From Actinomycetota bacterium (lineage in GTDB: Bacteria; Actinomycetota; Thermoleophilia; Solirubrobacterales; Solirubrobacteraceae), in NCBI GenBank assembly GCA_009699615.1, contig WLNV01000115.1, positions 1-5,608 on the forward strand: a stretch of 5,608 nt of DNA, read 5' to 3'. The notes beneath the pieces were generated by a model. That model had not been told where the DNA came from, did not search any database, and saw nothing but the letters and a program-made list of their open reading frames with translations. The position numbers were made by a program, and so were the translations under genes. Positions 4,425 through 5,608 of the stretch are shown piece after piece; the stretch's first letter is position 1, and each line of letters begins with the position of its first letter.

Positions 4425-5608
4425 CGCAGGCGCGCTTTGATCCACTTCGAGACGACGGCCTGAGCTGCCGGGTCGGTGACAACACCGGAGTGTGTTAGCC
4501 CCGTGAACGTGTCGTAGGTGACCTTGTCGCCGCTCTTCTTCAGCTCATTGACAAGAGCCTCAGTGAAGGACGGGAAGACGGTCGTATCGCCGAGTCCTTG
4601 AGCGATCAGAACCGGAGCCTTGATCTTCAAGTTAGGGTTCATCGCCTTCAGCGCGGCATCAATGCTGGCCGTCGTTGCGCCTGCCTTGAGCACGTCCTTC
4701 GGCGCGATATTGCCGAAGATGTCGGCGCCGCCGAGCTGCGCGGAGCAGACCTCCTCAATCTTCGGCAGCAGAGCTGTGATCTGAGGAGTGACGAGCGTGC
4801 TCGGATCAACTCCAGCATCGCGCGCGGCGCTGTTCAGGATCAGCACGATCAGCCCTGTCAGCCCCTTGAAACCATCGCCAAGGTTGCTGACTGCTTGGCC
4901 CTGTTCGTAGAGGTGCGAGGCCGGAGCGTAGGCGAAGACGCCCTTCATGTTGAGCTTCGGCGCCAGCTTCGGAGCGAGCGACGCAGCGAACAGCGCTGCG
5001 TGGCCGCCCTGCGAGTGACCTCCGATTAGCCAGTCCTTGCTTAGTGTTGGGTAGAGCTGGCGTGCGGCCAGTGCGATGTCAACTACGCCGCGGCCCTCTG
5101 AGAGGCCGTTTAGGTAGGGGTGCGCCCCTGGCGTGCCGAGGCCTTCGTAGTCGGTACGCAGAACCGCGTAACCGGCCTTGAGCCAGCCGTCGTAGCTCGC
5201 GGTCGCGTAGGAGATGTAGCTGTCAGCCGGTCCGCCGTCCGCGTTGCGCGATGGCGCGCAGACGTCGGCCGCTCCAGTCGTGCCGTGGGCCCAAGAGATC
5301 ATCTTGAAGCCGCCCTTTGGAGCCTTGCCCTTAGGTAGGTCAATTATTCCGGAGACGGCGATTGGCTTGCCCTTTGGATCGAGCGAGCGGTAAAGGACGA
5401 CCATCGTCTTTGACGCTGAAGGAAGCGCAACGCGGCCGTTGGCCGTGTACTTGACCTGACGCGCCCAGATGATCGTGCCGGGCTTGCCGGCCTTGATCTG
5501 CTTGGCCGAGGCCGTGTAGAAGGCGTTTCCAGTTGGAGCCTTGATCATCGCTCCGGCCTGAGCCAGCGACGCGCCCGGCAGCAGCATCGCTGTCGCTGAG
5601 ACGGTCAG
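4421..5608 (-). CDS. Secreted alpha/beta hydrolase, secretory lipase (LIP) type, 5' end beyond the window
   Basis: The protein is an exported serine hydrolase resembling secretory lipases (PF03583), which cut ester bonds of lipids or related substrates. Numbering from the in-frame ATG at 5587, the marks are AHGTTG (100-105, oxyanion region), TDYEGLG (145-151), GHSQGG (190-195, nucleophile Ser192), QGLGDTTV (330-337, acid Asp334) and THSG (365-368, His366). The triad is complete. The only two cysteines, 110 and 281, could form a disulfide, as suits an exported enzyme. The frame stays open for seven codons above that ATG to the window edge. The combined stretch LTVSATAMLLPGASLAQA reads as the hydrophobic core and AQA cleavage site of a signal peptide whose basic start is outside. 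The ATG at 5587 is therefore probably not the start, and I mark the gene as partial. It is alone on its strand here, and its TAA stop shares bases with the SRPBCC stop. Exact substrate is unknown. Confidence 0.9.
   Translation of the reverse strand: MTVSATAMLLPGASLAQAGAMIKAPTGNAFYTASAKQIKAGKPGTIIWARQVKYTANGRVALPSASKTMVVLYRSLDPKGKPIAVSGIIDLPKGKAPKGGFKMISWAHGTTGAADVCAPSRNADGGPADSYISYATASYDGWLKAGYAVLRTDYEGLGTPGAHPYLNGLSEGRGVVDIALAARQLYPTLSKDWLIGGHSQGGHAALFAASLAPKLAPKLNMKGVFAYAPASHLYEQGQAVSNLGDGFKGLTGLIVLILNSAARDAGVDPSTLVTPQITALLPKIEEVCSAQLGGADIFGNIAPKDVLKAGATTASIDAALKAMNPNLKIKAPVLIAQGLGDTTVFPSFTEALVNELKKSGDKVTYDTFTGLTHSGVVTDPAAQAVVSKWIKARLR

Overview
The window is GC-rich DNA with compact genes and GGAGG-type ribosome binding sites. 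It also has an initiator tRNA without an encoded CCA. The gene set is a DPM1-like glycosyltransferase, a DUF2252 protein, a tocopherol-cyclase-like protein, an SRPBCC protein and a secreted alpha/beta hydrolase. This mix fits a high-GC actinobacterium, perhaps of the Thermoleophilia/Solirubrobacterales type. That placement is an inference from gene content and base composition, not from a marker gene comparison. I see no insertion sequence, CRISPR array, phage gene or integrase.

Layout. Positions 1-54 hold the last codons of an unidentified plus-strand gene. An initiator tRNA-Met(CAU) follows at 104-177. A two-gene plus-strand unit comes next: a GT2 glycosyltransferase (253-945) and, 8 nt later, a DUF2252 protein (954-2375). 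Facing it, with only 9 nt between the stop codons, is a minus-strand gene (2385-2864) for a very acidic protein made almost wholly of ten tandem 14-residue repeats. A 105-bp divergent spacer separates it from a second plus-strand pair: a tocopherol-cyclase-like protein (2970-4016) and an SRPBCC/START-like protein (4020-4424), 3 nt apart. The last gene is a minus-strand secreted alpha/beta hydrolase of the secretory-lipase type (4421-5608). Its 5' end lies beyond the window, and its stop codon overlaps the stop of the SRPBCC gene.

How the genes may work together. The glycosyltransferase and DUF2252 genes look co-transcribed. The cyclase-like and SRPBCC genes look co-transcribed and probably share a hydrophobic substrate. 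The hydrolase stands alone and is exported.

The least explained element is the acidic repeat protein. Its ten 14-residue units are in perfect register and neighbouring copies differ largely at synonymous positions, so the protein sequence looks conserved by selection. I know of no named family for it. The second point of interest is the motif order in the DUF2252 protein. An APH-kinase-like catalytic motif precedes a glycine-rich-loop/lysine-like motif, which suggests a permuted kinase-like fold.
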